From Lachnospiraceae bacterium (GTDB lineage Bacteria; Bacillota; Clostridia; Lachnospirales; Lachnospiraceae), in NCBI GenBank assembly GCA_028696165.1, contig JAQVHQ010000004.1, positions 1-64,000 on the forward strand: a stretch of DNA of 64,000 nucleotides, written 5' to 3'. The position numbers were made by a program, and so were the translations under genes. Shown here piece after piece: positions 28,413 through 36,391 of the stretch. Under the pieces are notes generated by a model that saw only the letters and a program-made list of their open reading frames with translations, was not told where the DNA came from and searched no databases. The first letter of the stretch is position 1, and the number at the start of each line of letters is the position of its first letter.

Positions 28413-28895
28413 ATGAATGAAAAGAGCGAGAGACGAAAGGCGGTTTTGGGAATGAGTAGCAATTCATTACAAGATAAGAAGGACGCCGAAAAGAACGAAA
28501 TCCTGTATACAACATATATACCTGCAAACGATTTACTGAAAACCTACAGGACGAAGATGACCAGAATGGGCGTTGGATTCTTTGTGGAGACAAGCAGTAT
28601 TCGGAAAACGATACTGTCCAATGACAATTTCATCAAAGTTTTACGGCTTGCCATGGAACTGGCAATTGAGGGAATTAATCATTCGGAAGTTGCGGGAAAG
28701 TATCTGCAGATTAAGAGTATTTGTATGCAGAATAAATTGTTCCTTAAGCTTACATATTCCAGTGAGCTGGATCAGTTACGGAATCATCGATATTTCACTG
28801 AGATAGACAAGATTCTTGACAAAAGAGGCGGATATGTAGGAATTGAAAACGGTGAAGAAGAGAATGTATTAAAGATTGCAATACCGATTAAATAA
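28413..28895 (+). CDS. Small protein, possibly a GHKL ATPase-like fragment
   Basis: The 160-aa product is not a protein I can name. Its middle part (NFIKVLRLAMELAIEGINHS...YLQIKSICMQNKLFLKLTYSSEL) follows the pattern of the HATPase_c_5 domain of AgrC-like kinases: an N-box-like helix, then beta strands. The key Asn is not clearly kept and no His domain is present. The start is uncertain: ATG at 28413 lacks a ribosome site, whereas ATG at 28452 has AAAGG upstream. It has its own pil box, so it is probably expressed with the pilus genes. It may be a partner or antagonist of the LytTR regulator. Confidence 0.6.
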   Translation: MNEKSERRKAVLGMSSNSLQDKKDAEKNEILYTTYIPANDLLKTYRTKMTRMGVGFFVETSSIRKTILSNDNFIKVLRLAMELAIEGINHSEVAGKYLQIKSICMQNKLFLKLTYSSELDQLRNHRYFTEIDKILDKRGGYVGIENGEEENVLKIAIPIK

Positions 28896-28912
28896 CAAAT
28901 GATGCAAAGTGA

Positions 28913-28958
28913 AAAGATGTCATGACCTGTATAAGCGCAGGTGTGGCATCTTTTTTTT
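28913..28958 (+). terminator. Terminator after the small GHKL-like gene
   Basis: An imperfect stem (AGATGTCATGACCTG with CAGGTGTGGCATCT) followed by eight T. It insulates the pilus operon promoter that follows. Confidence 0.75.
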
Positions 28959-28964
28959 GATAAT

Positions 28965-29026
28965 TTCCACTAAAAATTTACCAAAATCAACATTTTGCAC
29001 AAATTTATACAATTTCGATGTATAGT
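28965..29026 (+). promoter_or_regulatory. Pil box B: LytTR-like operator and -10 of the main pilus operon
   Basis: The 27-bp box 28965-28991 starts TTCCAC and ends TACCAAAATCAAC. TATAGT (29021-29026) is 29 bp downstream, exactly as at box A. It lies about 160 bp before the first pilus gene. Confidence 0.75.
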
Positions 29027-29074
29027 TTAGCATATGGGATTATAGAAAATAATATGCCATTTTTTGTTGAATTA

Positions 29075-29103
29075 TTGAAAAATAGTAGAAAAATTGTTAT
29101 AAT
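29075..29103 (+). promoter_or_regulatory. Second candidate promoter of the pilus operon
   Basis: TTGAAA (29075-29080) and TATAAT (29098-29103) with a 17-bp spacer, between box B and the first gene. It could give basal expression independent of the box. Confidence 0.55.
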
Positions 29104-29149
29104 TTTACTAAATTAATTGAAAATTAGAACGAAGAGAAGGGGGAAGACT

Positions 29150-29776
29150 ATGCGGGAAAAATGTAAATCCACATCCGGTGCAACACTTGTGCTGGCACTG
29201 CTATTCTTCCTTATGTGCGCTATGGCCGGCAGTGTGGTACTGGCAGCAGGAACAGCAGCTTCAGGGCGTGTGGCAGGATTAAAACAGGCAGAACAGCAGT
29301 ATTATACAGTTACTTCCGCAGCTAAGACAGTAGAGAGTCTAATTGATGGTCAGGTCTGGGCCGGGTATGTTGCTGGCGATGGCTCTGAAACGGGTACGTC
29401 GGTAACCAGCTTGAATCTTGTACAAGGTGAATTAAGTACATTCCTTGATAGGAAAACACAAGAGATGGCGAAAGAAAATTATATGAAATCTAAAGATGCA
29501 AGTTATACTGTAAAAAAAGAAACCGAAGATTGGACATTAGAGATTTCTGGATTTGATAACGTGAAAGCTTCTGTAACAATGGATGAAAATTATAATATAA
29601 AGATTTATTTTACACAGGTTGATAAAAAGTATTCTTGTACGCTGATAGTTCCTGCAGCAATTGATAAAAATATCGAAGAACAGAATGTAATTGATGCAGA
29701 TGGAAATAGTGTGACGCAATATTTTACACACCTTATATGGACAGACGCAGCCATAGAAAAAGGAAAGACAGAATAA
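29150..29776 (+). CDS. Pilus-associated minor protein (PilX/pseudopilin-like)
   Basis: The 208-aa product has a short charged N-terminus, then a single hydrophobic helix (ATLVLALLFFLMCAMAGSVVLAAG) and an extracellular-type remainder. The typical GFTLxE cleavage motif is absent; the sequence before the helix reads SGATLVLA, as in PilX-like proteins or other members of minor pilin operons. The start at 29150 is set by AAGGGGGAAG. It is the first gene of the operon and precedes two prepilin-like genes and pilB. Role inferred from context. Confidence 0.65.
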   Translation: MREKCKSTSGATLVLALLFFLMCAMAGSVVLAAGTAASGRVAGLKQAEQQYYTVTSAAKTVESLIDGQVWAGYVAGDGSETGTSVTSLNLVQGELSTFLDRKTQEMAKENYMKSKDASYTVKKETEDWTLEISGFDNVKASVTMDENYNIKIYFTQVDKKYSCTLIVPAAIDKNIEEQNVIDADGNSVTQYFTHLIWTDAAIEKGKTE

Positions 29777-29786
29777 GGGTGGTTAA

Positions 29787-30131
29787 ATGATGAGAAAGAT
29801 AAAAGAAAAACTTAGCTCGCAAAAGGGAGAATCTTTGTCAGAGACATTGATAGGTGTACTTATTAGCGCAATTGCCTTATTGTTATTGGCATCGATGATT
29901 ACAGCAGGTACGAGAATTGTACGTAAAAGTATGACTAATATGAATAATTTTTATACAGATGTAAGTGGTATCGAATCGGAAGATGCGGACTTTGTTGTAT
30001 CCGGTACAAATAAACTGAAAATCACCATGAATAATGTAGAAAAAACGCCGGTGACAAATGAAAGCAGCGGAGTAGATGTAAAAATATATAAAGGTGAAAA
30101 TACAGAATTAAAAGCTTATAAACCCAATTAA
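29787..30131 (+). CDS. Minor prepilin (PilV-like)
   Basis: The 114-aa protein has a type IV prepilin signal: basic leader MMRKIKEKLSSQKG, cleavage after Gly, then ESLSETLIGVLISAIALLLLAS. The residue after the cleavage site is Glu rather than Phe, while the Glu at +5 is kept. PilD should process it and it may prime or cap the pilus. Two ATGs (29787, 29790) are possible. Confidence 0.75.
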   Translation: MMRKIKEKLSSQKGESLSETLIGVLISAIALLLLASMITAGTRIVRKSMTNMNNFYTDVSGIESEDADFVVSGTNKLKITMNNVEKTPVTNESSGVDVKIYKGENTELKAYKPN

Positions 30132-30159
30132 ATCACTACAGTAAGATAAGGAATAAAAT

Positions 30160-30684
30160 ATGAGACAAAAAATAAATTCACAAAAGGGTTTTACATTGTC
30201 CGAAATGCTAATGTCGGTTTTAGTTATGCTGCTGGCAACGCTTATAATTGCAGGGGGTGTTACGGCGGTAAGAAGTGCATATATCAATATTACATTGAAA
30301 GCAGATGCGCAGACTTTGCTTTCAACAACAATCAGTGCGATGGAAGACGATTTGAGATATGCACAGAATATTAATATTTCCAATATCGAAGACGGGACAA
30401 CAACAGTAGCTTTTGACAGCCCTTCGAGGGGATACAATATGTATTTTTTAAATGACGATAGTGAGGGAATCCTTATCGCAAATACACAAAGTACAGCTAC
30501 CGTTCCTTTGGTTACAGATAAAGCTATGGCGAATAACTTGTTCTCAAAATTTGAATCAGAGGGTGCTGCCATATATAATCCTGAAGATAATATTTTTACA
30601 TTGACTATAAAGGTATGCAATAAGAAAGATTCCGATAAGGTATTAGCGGAGCAGCAGTTGTCTATCAAACCAATCAATTCATAA
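30160..30684 (+). CDS. Minor prepilin (PilW/PulG-like)
   Basis: The 174-aa protein starts MRQKINSQKG, followed by FTLSEMLMSVLVMLLATLII, a standard class III signal with Phe+1 and Glu+5. The C-terminal part looks like a small globular pilin head. It lies directly upstream of pilB in the same operon. Confidence 0.85.
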   Translation: MRQKINSQKGFTLSEMLMSVLVMLLATLIIAGGVTAVRSAYINITLKADAQTLLSTTISAMEDDLRYAQNINISNIEDGTTTVAFDSPSRGYNMYFLNDDSEGILIANTQSTATVPLVTDKAMANNLFSKFESEGAAIYNPEDNIFTLTIKVCNKKDSDKVLAEQQLSIKPINS

Positions 30685-30712
30685 AGTTAGAAATAGAAAG
30701 AAGGATACCATC

Positions 30713-32398
30713 ATGAAATACAAACGTCTAGGTGATATGTTATTATCAGTCGGTCTGTTAACGGATGAGCAGTTAAATCAGGCTTTGGCTATTCAGAAGG
30801 AATCCAAGGACCGTCTGGGACAGGTACTTATTAAGAATGGGTTTATCACTGAATCACAGTTAATTGAAGCCCTGCGCTTACAGTTGGGTATTGATTTCAT
30901 CGATTTGTCCAGCTATAGTATCAACCCTGAGATGGTAGAAGAACTTCCGAAGAATATAGCACGTAAATATGGAGTTGTTCCGGTGCGTGTGGACAAGGAC
31001 AAATTATATCTTGCCATGAAAGATCCATTAAACTTCATGGCTATAGAAGAAGTTCGAAAGGCAACCAGAAAGCGCGTTATTCCATTGATTTCCTCAGAAC
31101 ATGGGGTGGATTTGGCTATCAGTACTTTATATGGTAATGAAGGCGCTGCCAGAGCTATGGCGCAGATGAGACAGGAAGCAGGAACTACCCAGGAGCAGAT
31201 GACCCAGGAAGAGAAAAAGGAGATGGATGAGGGCGCTGAAGCACCAACCATCCGTCTGGTCAATTCCATCATAGAGCGTGCTGTTGTGGAAAAATGCAGT
31301 GATATCCATCTGGAACCAGGTGAAAAGGAAATGAACATCCGTATGCGTGTGGATGGTCGTCTTCATAATATACTGCAGATACCTCATGACTTGCAGGAGT
31401 CTGTTATTTCCCGTTTGAAAATCATGGGACATATGGATATCTCAGAACGTCGAATTCCTCAGGATGGAAGAGCAGAAGTGAAAATAAAATCACAGGATAT
31501 AGACATGCGTTTGTCTACGCTGCCTACGATCTACGGAGAGAAAATTGTTATCCGTCTTCTTTCCAGAGAAGCATCTATGTTAGACAGAGATGGAATCGGA
31601 ATTCTCCCGGAAGATTCTAAAAAATTAGACCGCCTGCTGGGACATACCAGTGGAGTTATTCTTATCGTAGGTCCTACCGGCAGCGGTAAATCCTCTACCA
31701 TGTATACCTTTATTAAAGAGTTAAGAAAAGAAGAAACCAACCTGATTACCTTAGAGGATCCGGTTGAGTACCATATAGATGGAATTACCCAGGTACAGAT
31801 TAATGAAAAGACGGGTATGACATTTGCCAACGGTCTTAGGGCTATCCTGCGACAGGACCCGGATATCATCTGTGTAGGAGAGATTCGAGATGGTGAGACA
31901 GCAGAAATCGCCATGAGAGCTGCTATGACAGGCCATCTGGTTATATCCACACTGCATACAGAAGATGCAATTTCAGCAATTGACCGTCTTCGTGATATGG
32001 GAGTAGAACCTTATCTTATTTCAGCAGGCCTAAGAGGAGTTATCTCTCAGCGTCTGGTAAGAAGAAACTGCAATAACTGTAAGGAAGAATATGAACCAGA
32101 TAAAGACCTGTTTGAATTAGCAGGAATTCCATACGATTCATCTAAAAAGGTATATCATGGGGCAGGCTGTCATATGTGCTATCATTCCGGATATCGTGGA
32201 AGAAGTGGTGTGTTTGAGGTTTTGACTGTTAATGAGGAAATTCGAAACTGTATTAACCAGAATAAAGATAAACAGGCTGTGCGTGACGCTGTAAAACAAT
32301 CGAACTTTGTACCGATGAATCAAAATGCAGAACTTCTTATTGAATCAGGGATCACCACTATTGAAGAGGTGTGCAGAACAATCAGCAGAGTAGATTAA
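30713..32398 (+). CDS. pilB: Type IV pilus assembly ATPase PilB
   Basis: Powers pilus extension at the inner membrane. The 561-aa protein has an N-terminal GspE/PilB N domain (LGDMLLSVGLLTDEQLNQAL), a secretion-ATPase core with Walker A GPTGSGKSSTMYT, Asp box, Walker B region IICVGEIRDGETAEIA and His box HLVISTLHTEDA. A tetracysteine zinc site (CNNC...CHMC) is close to the C-terminus, typical for PilB/GspE and not PilT. Confidence 0.96.
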   Translation: MKYKRLGDMLLSVGLLTDEQLNQALAIQKESKDRLGQVLIKNGFITESQLIEALRLQLGIDFIDLSSYSINPEMVEELPKNIARKYGVVPVRVDKDKLYLAMKDPLNFMAIEEVRKATRKRVIPLISSEHGVDLAISTLYGNEGAARAMAQMRQEAGTTQEQMTQEEKKEMDEGAEAPTIRLVNSIIERAVVEKCSDIHLEPGEKEMNIRMRVDGRLHNILQIPHDLQESVISRLKIMGHMDISERRIPQDGRAEVKIKSQDIDMRLSTLPTIYGEKIVIRLLSREASMLDRDGIGILPEDSKKLDRLLGHTSGVILIVGPTGSGKSSTMYTFIKELRKEETNLITLEDPVEYHIDGITQVQINEKTGMTFANGLRAILRQDPDIICVGEIRDGETAEIAMRAAMTGHLVISTLHTEDAISAIDRLRDMGVEPYLISAGLRGVISQRLVRRNCNNCKEEYEPDKDLFELAGIPYDSSKKVYHGAGCHMCYHSGYRGRSGVFEVLTVNEEIRNCINQNKDKQAVRDAVKQSNFVPMNQNAELLIESGITTIEEVCRTISRVD

Positions 32399-32438
32399 AA
32401 TACATAGTACAGCTCTATGTCTAATAAAGGAGAACAGT

Positions 32439-33485
32439 ATGAATATAGAACAATTAATTGAAACCGCCAGTCAAAATGGTGCGTCTGATGTACATCTTGT
32501 CTATGGAATACCACCAAAGTATCGCCTGGATGGTCAGCTGGTCAATATGAGCGACGAACCTCTGACAGATGATATGTGCGAGGATTATGCGCGCAGCCTG
32601 GCAGGAGCATCTTATGAAGATATCAGCTATCGAGGGGAACTTGATCTGGCAAAGACCATAGCAGGGGAGCGTGTCCGTATTAATCTGTTTCGACAGCAGG
32701 GACATATTTCAGCGGCACTTCGTATCCTGAGTAATAAGATTCCGCAGTTAGAAAGCTTAGGACTGCCTCCGATAGTTGCTCAGTTTCCCACATGGCAGAA
32801 GGGAATTATTCTGGTAACCGGTGAAACCGGAAGTGGTAAATCTACCACACTGGCAGCTATTTTAAATCAGATTAACCATACCCGTCAAGAACATATTATC
32901 ACTTTAGAGGATCCGGTGGAGTATTTATATGAACCGGATAAATGCATCATCAATCAGCGTGAAATTGGCAAGGATACCGATAGCTATGCAGATGGCTTAA
33001 GAGCAATTCTGCGAGAAGATCCAGATATTATTCTAATCGGTGAGATGAGAGATTTAAGTACTATTGAAACCGCCATGACAGCGGCAGAGACAGGACATCT
33101 GGTATTTGCGACATTACATACGAATACAGCACCGGATGCCATAGACCGTATCGTAGGAGTATTCCCGGCAGAGCGTCAGCCCCAGATTCGTATGCAGCTT
33201 TCCACCTGCCTGAAGGCAGTACTTTCCCAACAGCTTCTGGTAAAGAAGGATGGACACGGAAGAGTGGCAGCCTGTGAGGCGATGGTAGTTACATCTGCCA
33301 TTAAGAACCTGATTCGTGAAGGTAAGACACCACAGATGCTTTCTTCTATGCTAAGTGGAGCAAATGAAGGAAGTATTACCATGGATAATTGTCTGATACG
33401 TCTGTTAAAAGAAAGAAAAATCAGTCAGGAGACTGCCTTAGAGGCATGTTCTGACAAAACCTTCTTAAAAAAATACACATTTTGA
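32439..33485 (+). CDS. pilT: Type IV pilus retraction ATPase PilT
   Basis: Drives pilus retraction and so twitching motility or DNA uptake. The 348-aa protein has the PilT-type short N-terminus (ASDVHLVYGIPPKYRLDG), Walker A GETGSGKSTT, Walker B ILIGEMRDLSTIETAM and HLVFATLHTNTA. It lacks the zinc tetracysteine of PilB. It follows pilB at 40 bp with AAAGGAGAA upstream. Confidence 0.95.
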   Translation: MNIEQLIETASQNGASDVHLVYGIPPKYRLDGQLVNMSDEPLTDDMCEDYARSLAGASYEDISYRGELDLAKTIAGERVRINLFRQQGHISAALRILSNKIPQLESLGLPPIVAQFPTWQKGIILVTGETGSGKSTTLAAILNQINHTRQEHIITLEDPVEYLYEPDKCIINQREIGKDTDSYADGLRAILREDPDIILIGEMRDLSTIETAMTAAETGHLVFATLHTNTAPDAIDRIVGVFPAERQPQIRMQLSTCLKAVLSQQLLVKKDGHGRVAACEAMVVTSAIKNLIREGKTPQMLSSMLSGANEGSITMDNCLIRLLKERKISQETALEACSDKTFLKKYTF

Positions 33486-33543
33486 CAAAAAAAATGTCAG
33501 ATTCAACAAGTGCATTTACTTTAAGAAAATCAGAAGATATAAT
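33481..33543 (+). promoter_or_regulatory. Pil box C: LytTR-like operator and -10 before pilC
   Basis: The 27-bp box 33481-33507 starts TTTGAC and ends TGTCAGATTCAAC. TATAAT (33538-33543) follows after 30 bp. It overlaps the end of pilT and gives pilC its own promoter within the cluster. Confidence 0.65.
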
Positions 33544-33571
33544 GTGCTTATAAGAAAGGAAGTGAGACAGG

Positions 33572-34780
33572 TTGATTACTTATCAGTATAAAGCTGTTTC
33601 AGCAGATGGAGCAACCGTATCTGGTATCGTCGAAGCCTCTGATGAGTTTACTGCGGTATCGAAAATCAAGAACACCTGCCCCATTGTACTGAAGATAACT
33701 CCAGTGAAGGAAAAACATGGACTCCTGACTATGGAAATCGGGCATAAGAAAATAGATGCCAAAGCATTATCCGTCATGTGTTCCCAGTTTAATATCATAC
33801 TTAAATCCGGAGTTACCATATCCCGCTGTATGGAAATGATTGGAGATCAGACTGAGGATAAGCAGTTGAAGAAAATGCTGATTAATTCTGCAGAAGATGT
33901 AGCAGAAGGTAACAGTGTAGCCAGTAGTTTCGAGAAGAACTGTAAGGGTTTACCCCTGACATTTATCGAAACAATCAGGGCAGGCGAACAGTCCGGTACG
34001 CTGGAACGTTCCTTTGCAACTCTGGAAAAATATTACGAAAAATCCAACAAGACCGCACAAAAGGTCAAACAGGCACTAAGTTACCCAATATTCGTCATTA
34101 TTGTGGCGGTTATCGTTGTTATTGTAGTTATGGTGAAAGTAGTACCAACCTTATCTGGAACATTTTCAGATTTAGGTGGAGATCTTCCAGGTATTACAAA
34201 AGCGCTAATTGCTTCGTCTGAATTCTTCCAGAAATATATCTGGTTGATAGTTGCGATTTTAGCTGCATTGGTCATTGGATTTAAAGTGTTGACCAACACG
34301 GAACAGGGCAGAATCAAATGGAATACCATCAAATTGAAGATGCCCGTATTTGGAAAAATTAATAAACTTAATGGTGCCAGTCAATTTGCAAACACTATGT
34401 CAGCGCTGCTAACCGCAGGCCTAACAGTCAGCCAGGCGTTGGAAGTTACCGCAAAGACTATGGACAATTACGTGTACAATCTAGAGACTAATAAGATGGC
34501 AGGAAAAATCGAAGAAGGGCGTCGCTTAGGAGACTGCATGAGACAAGCAGAGTACTTCCCATCGACACTGACAGAGATGAGTGCTATCGGAGAAGAAACT
34601 GGAGAACTGGAGAATACGCTGGAAACAATCGGAGCTTACTTTGATAATGAAGCGGAGCACGCCACCAATCAGGCCATCTCCAAGCTGGAACCAACCATTA
34701 TGGTATTTCTGGCATTATTCGCAGGATTTATTGTTATATCAATCTACCTGCCGATGTTTAGTATGTATGATTTAATGTAA
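33572..34780 (+). CDS. pilC: Type IV pilus inner-membrane platform protein PilC
   Basis: PilC/GspF protein that couples the motor ATPases to the pilus. The 402-aa protein has two repeated T2SF domains, each with a membrane segment pattern (FVIIVAVIVVIVVMVKVVPTL; LIVAILAALVIGF; VFLALFAGFIVISIYLPMF). The C-terminal block SAIGEETGELENTLETIGAYFDNE is typical. The start codon is TTG at 33572, supported by AAAGGAAGTG. Confidence 0.95.
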   Translation: MITYQYKAVSADGATVSGIVEASDEFTAVSKIKNTCPIVLKITPVKEKHGLLTMEIGHKKIDAKALSVMCSQFNIILKSGVTISRCMEMIGDQTEDKQLKKMLINSAEDVAEGNSVASSFEKNCKGLPLTFIETIRAGEQSGTLERSFATLEKYYEKSNKTAQKVKQALSYPIFVIIVAVIVVIVVMVKVVPTLSGTFSDLGGDLPGITKALIASSEFFQKYIWLIVAILAALVIGFKVLTNTEQGRIKWNTIKLKMPVFGKINKLNGASQFANTMSALLTAGLTVSQALEVTAKTMDNYVYNLETNKMAGKIEEGRRLGDCMRQAEYFPSTLTEMSAIGEETGELENTLETIGAYFDNEAEHATNQAISKLEPTIMVFLALFAGFIVISIYLPMFSMYDLM

Positions 34781-34814
34781 CCTGCCGCAAAGAGCGGTAA
34801 AACAAGACTTCTGG

Positions 34815-35035
34815 TAATGTGACTTATCGGAAGAGATTAGGAATCTTAGAGGTATGGAAATATGCCTTAGGATAAATATTATTGATGATATCAAGGAGGA
34901 TATGTGAGATGTTTAATTTGAAGAAAAGATTGAAAGAGAACAAAGGATTTACTTTGGCGGAATTGTTGATTGTTGTGGCTATTATTGCTGTTTTGGTGGC
35001 TGTTAGTATTCCGATTTTTACCACACAGTTAGAGA
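34815..35035 (+). repeat. Left arm of the 221-bp pilin inverted repeat
   Basis: This segment is the reverse complement of 35780-36000, with only two mismatches by eye. It holds the leader, ribosome site and first 42 or so codons of the active pilin gene. See the right arm and the finding on inversion. Confidence 0.9.
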
Positions 35036-35349
35036 AGTCTCGTGATGCAGTTTCTATAGCAAATATTCGTGCGGCATATGCAGAAGCTTCTACATCGGCT
35101 CTTACAGAATCAAGCAATGGAGCTACAGTAACTTATACTGCAAAAACTGAAACAACTCCTGCACAGGTTACCGTTACAGGTGTACTTTTCAAAGGAACTC
35201 AGAGTGGTTGGAGTAGTCTTGAGACTGAGTTACCATTTACTTATACAGCATTGACTGATGCAGCGGGTGGCGAAAAGGGTACTTATACACTTGTTTTCCA
35301 ATTTGCAGATGCAGACGGAGCATGTACATTAAATAGTATTTCAAAATAG
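34909..35349 (+). CDS. Type IV prepilin (major-pilin type), expressed copy of an inverted pair
   Basis: The 146-aa protein has the leader MFNLKKRLKENKG, cleaved before FTLAELLIVVAIIAVLVAVSIPIF, a textbook prepilin signal. Its C-terminal domain is Thr/Ser-rich (TVTYTAKTETTPAQVTVTGV). The start at 34909 is fixed by AAGGAGG. The N-terminal 42 codons are repeated in reverse orientation at 35780-35906, while the C-terminal part is not. It lies just after pilC; its size and position suggest a main structural pilin. Confidence 0.9.
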   Translation: MFNLKKRLKENKGFTLAELLIVVAIIAVLVAVSIPIFTTQLEKSRDAVSIANIRAAYAEASTSALTESSNGATVTYTAKTETTPAQVTVTGVLFKGTQSGWSSLETELPFTYTALTDAAGGEKGTYTLVFQFADADGACTLNSISK

Positions 35350-35390
35350 GCTTAATAAAATAACAAGTAATTTATAATTATAGCAGACTG

Positions 35391-35443
35391 AAAAGACTAT
35401 TCTGTTGAACCAGAAATCATTTTGTTCAACAGAATAGTCTTTT
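35391..35443. terminator. Bidirectional terminator between the two convergent pilin cassettes
   Basis: A perfect 20-bp stem (35391-35410 with 35424-35443) starting AAAAGACT and ending AGTCTTTT, with a 13-nt loop. It can stop transcription from either side and stays functional after inversion. Confidence 0.9.
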
Positions 35444-35529
35444 AGTTTATCTAATCTATTTTGTGTTTTTCACGAAAAGGGAATTATTCAAAAGTCAATC
35501 TATTAATATTTAAATAATAAATATAATCT

Positions 35530-35906
35530 CTATTTTGCTGTAATTGCCATTTTTTCATCAGCCTCAGTGTAAACAACCGTCCAACCAGTAGTAGAAGCAG
35601 CGATTTCATCTGTGCCGGCTCCGACTGTAATCCCACCGATATCGTCAAGATTAGTACTCTGCCAAACATCTTGAGTTTGTTTTGCTGCAACATCACCAGC
35701 AAAAGTATATGTATACGCACCTGCCATAACTTCAGCATATGCAGCACGTAAATTAGCAGTATCTGTAGACTCTCTAGCCTCTCTAACTGTGTAGTAAAAA
35801 TCGGAATACTAACAGCCACCAAAACAGCAATAATAGCTACAACAATCAACAATTCCGCCAAAGTAAATCCTTTGTTCTCTTTCAATCTTTTCTTCAAATT
35901 AAACAT
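35530..35906 (-). pseudogene. Second type IV prepilin cassette, inverted, with one-base frameshift
   Basis: On the minus strand the first 42 codons match the forward pilin almost exactly (MFNLKKRLKENKG, FTLAELLIVVAII). After TTQLE the frame is lost. Restoring one base near 35778 gives ARESTDTANLRAAYAE and then MAGAYTYTFAGDVAAKQTQ to a stop at 35530, a plausible pilin C-terminus of about 83 residues. RAAYAE is shared with the forward copy, while the rest differs. It may be a silent cassette, a slipped phase variant or a sequencing error. Confidence 0.8.
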
Positions 35907-36000
35907 CTCACATATCCTCCTTGATATCATCAATAATATTTATCCTAAGGCATATTTCCATACCTCTAAGATTCCTAATCTCTTCCGATAAGTCACATTA
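35780..36000 (-). repeat. Right arm of the 221-bp pilin inverted repeat
   Basis: Reverse complement of 34815-35035. At its outer edge this copy reads TATAAT on the minus strand (35997-36002), with a poor -35 (TTGAAG, 19-bp spacer), while the left copy has GGTAAT. So only the right side has a possible local promoter at the boundary. Confidence 0.9.
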
Positions 36001-36305
36001 TAAGGAGACTCATAATTTGTACTTCAATTTTGGGGTAAGAAAGACTTTTTGTTCACCTTCCCTTTTGCCGGAAAGTATTTGCCGTTTACAAATGTGCTAA
36101 TGGAATCTCAATACAAGTAACAAAAAAGAGATATATATAGTTGCATTTTATAAAAAATTAATTTGTATATTCACAATTACCGTGATACACTAGTATCAGT
36201 TCAAAAGTCTCAAAATCACGAGAAGAACATATCTGGCAGTTCTGCCAACAGTTACCCATTTATAACAAACAACAAAATATTAGCAACAAAAATCCAGCAA
36301 AATTA

Positions 36306-36334
36306 TTGTGTTATGACACCTGCTTTTGTATAAT
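36306..36334 (+). promoter_or_regulatory. Promoter of the Rpn-type gene
   Basis: TTGTGT and TATAAT with a 17-bp spacer, 57 bp before the start. The same promoter is kept in the remnant at 39586-39614. The rest of 36001-36305 shows nothing recognisable. Confidence 0.6.
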
Positions 36335-36391
36335 AAAGGAAATCATTTCTCTGTTATTCTTTTTGGTGTTATAACAAAAAGGAGGAGAAAT

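Noticed and set aside
35484-35933. An intact 149-aa pilin gene on the minus strand
   Set aside because: After the conserved N-terminus the frame turns into Leu-rich nonsense; the pilin-like continuation is in another frame, so it is a frameshifted copy.
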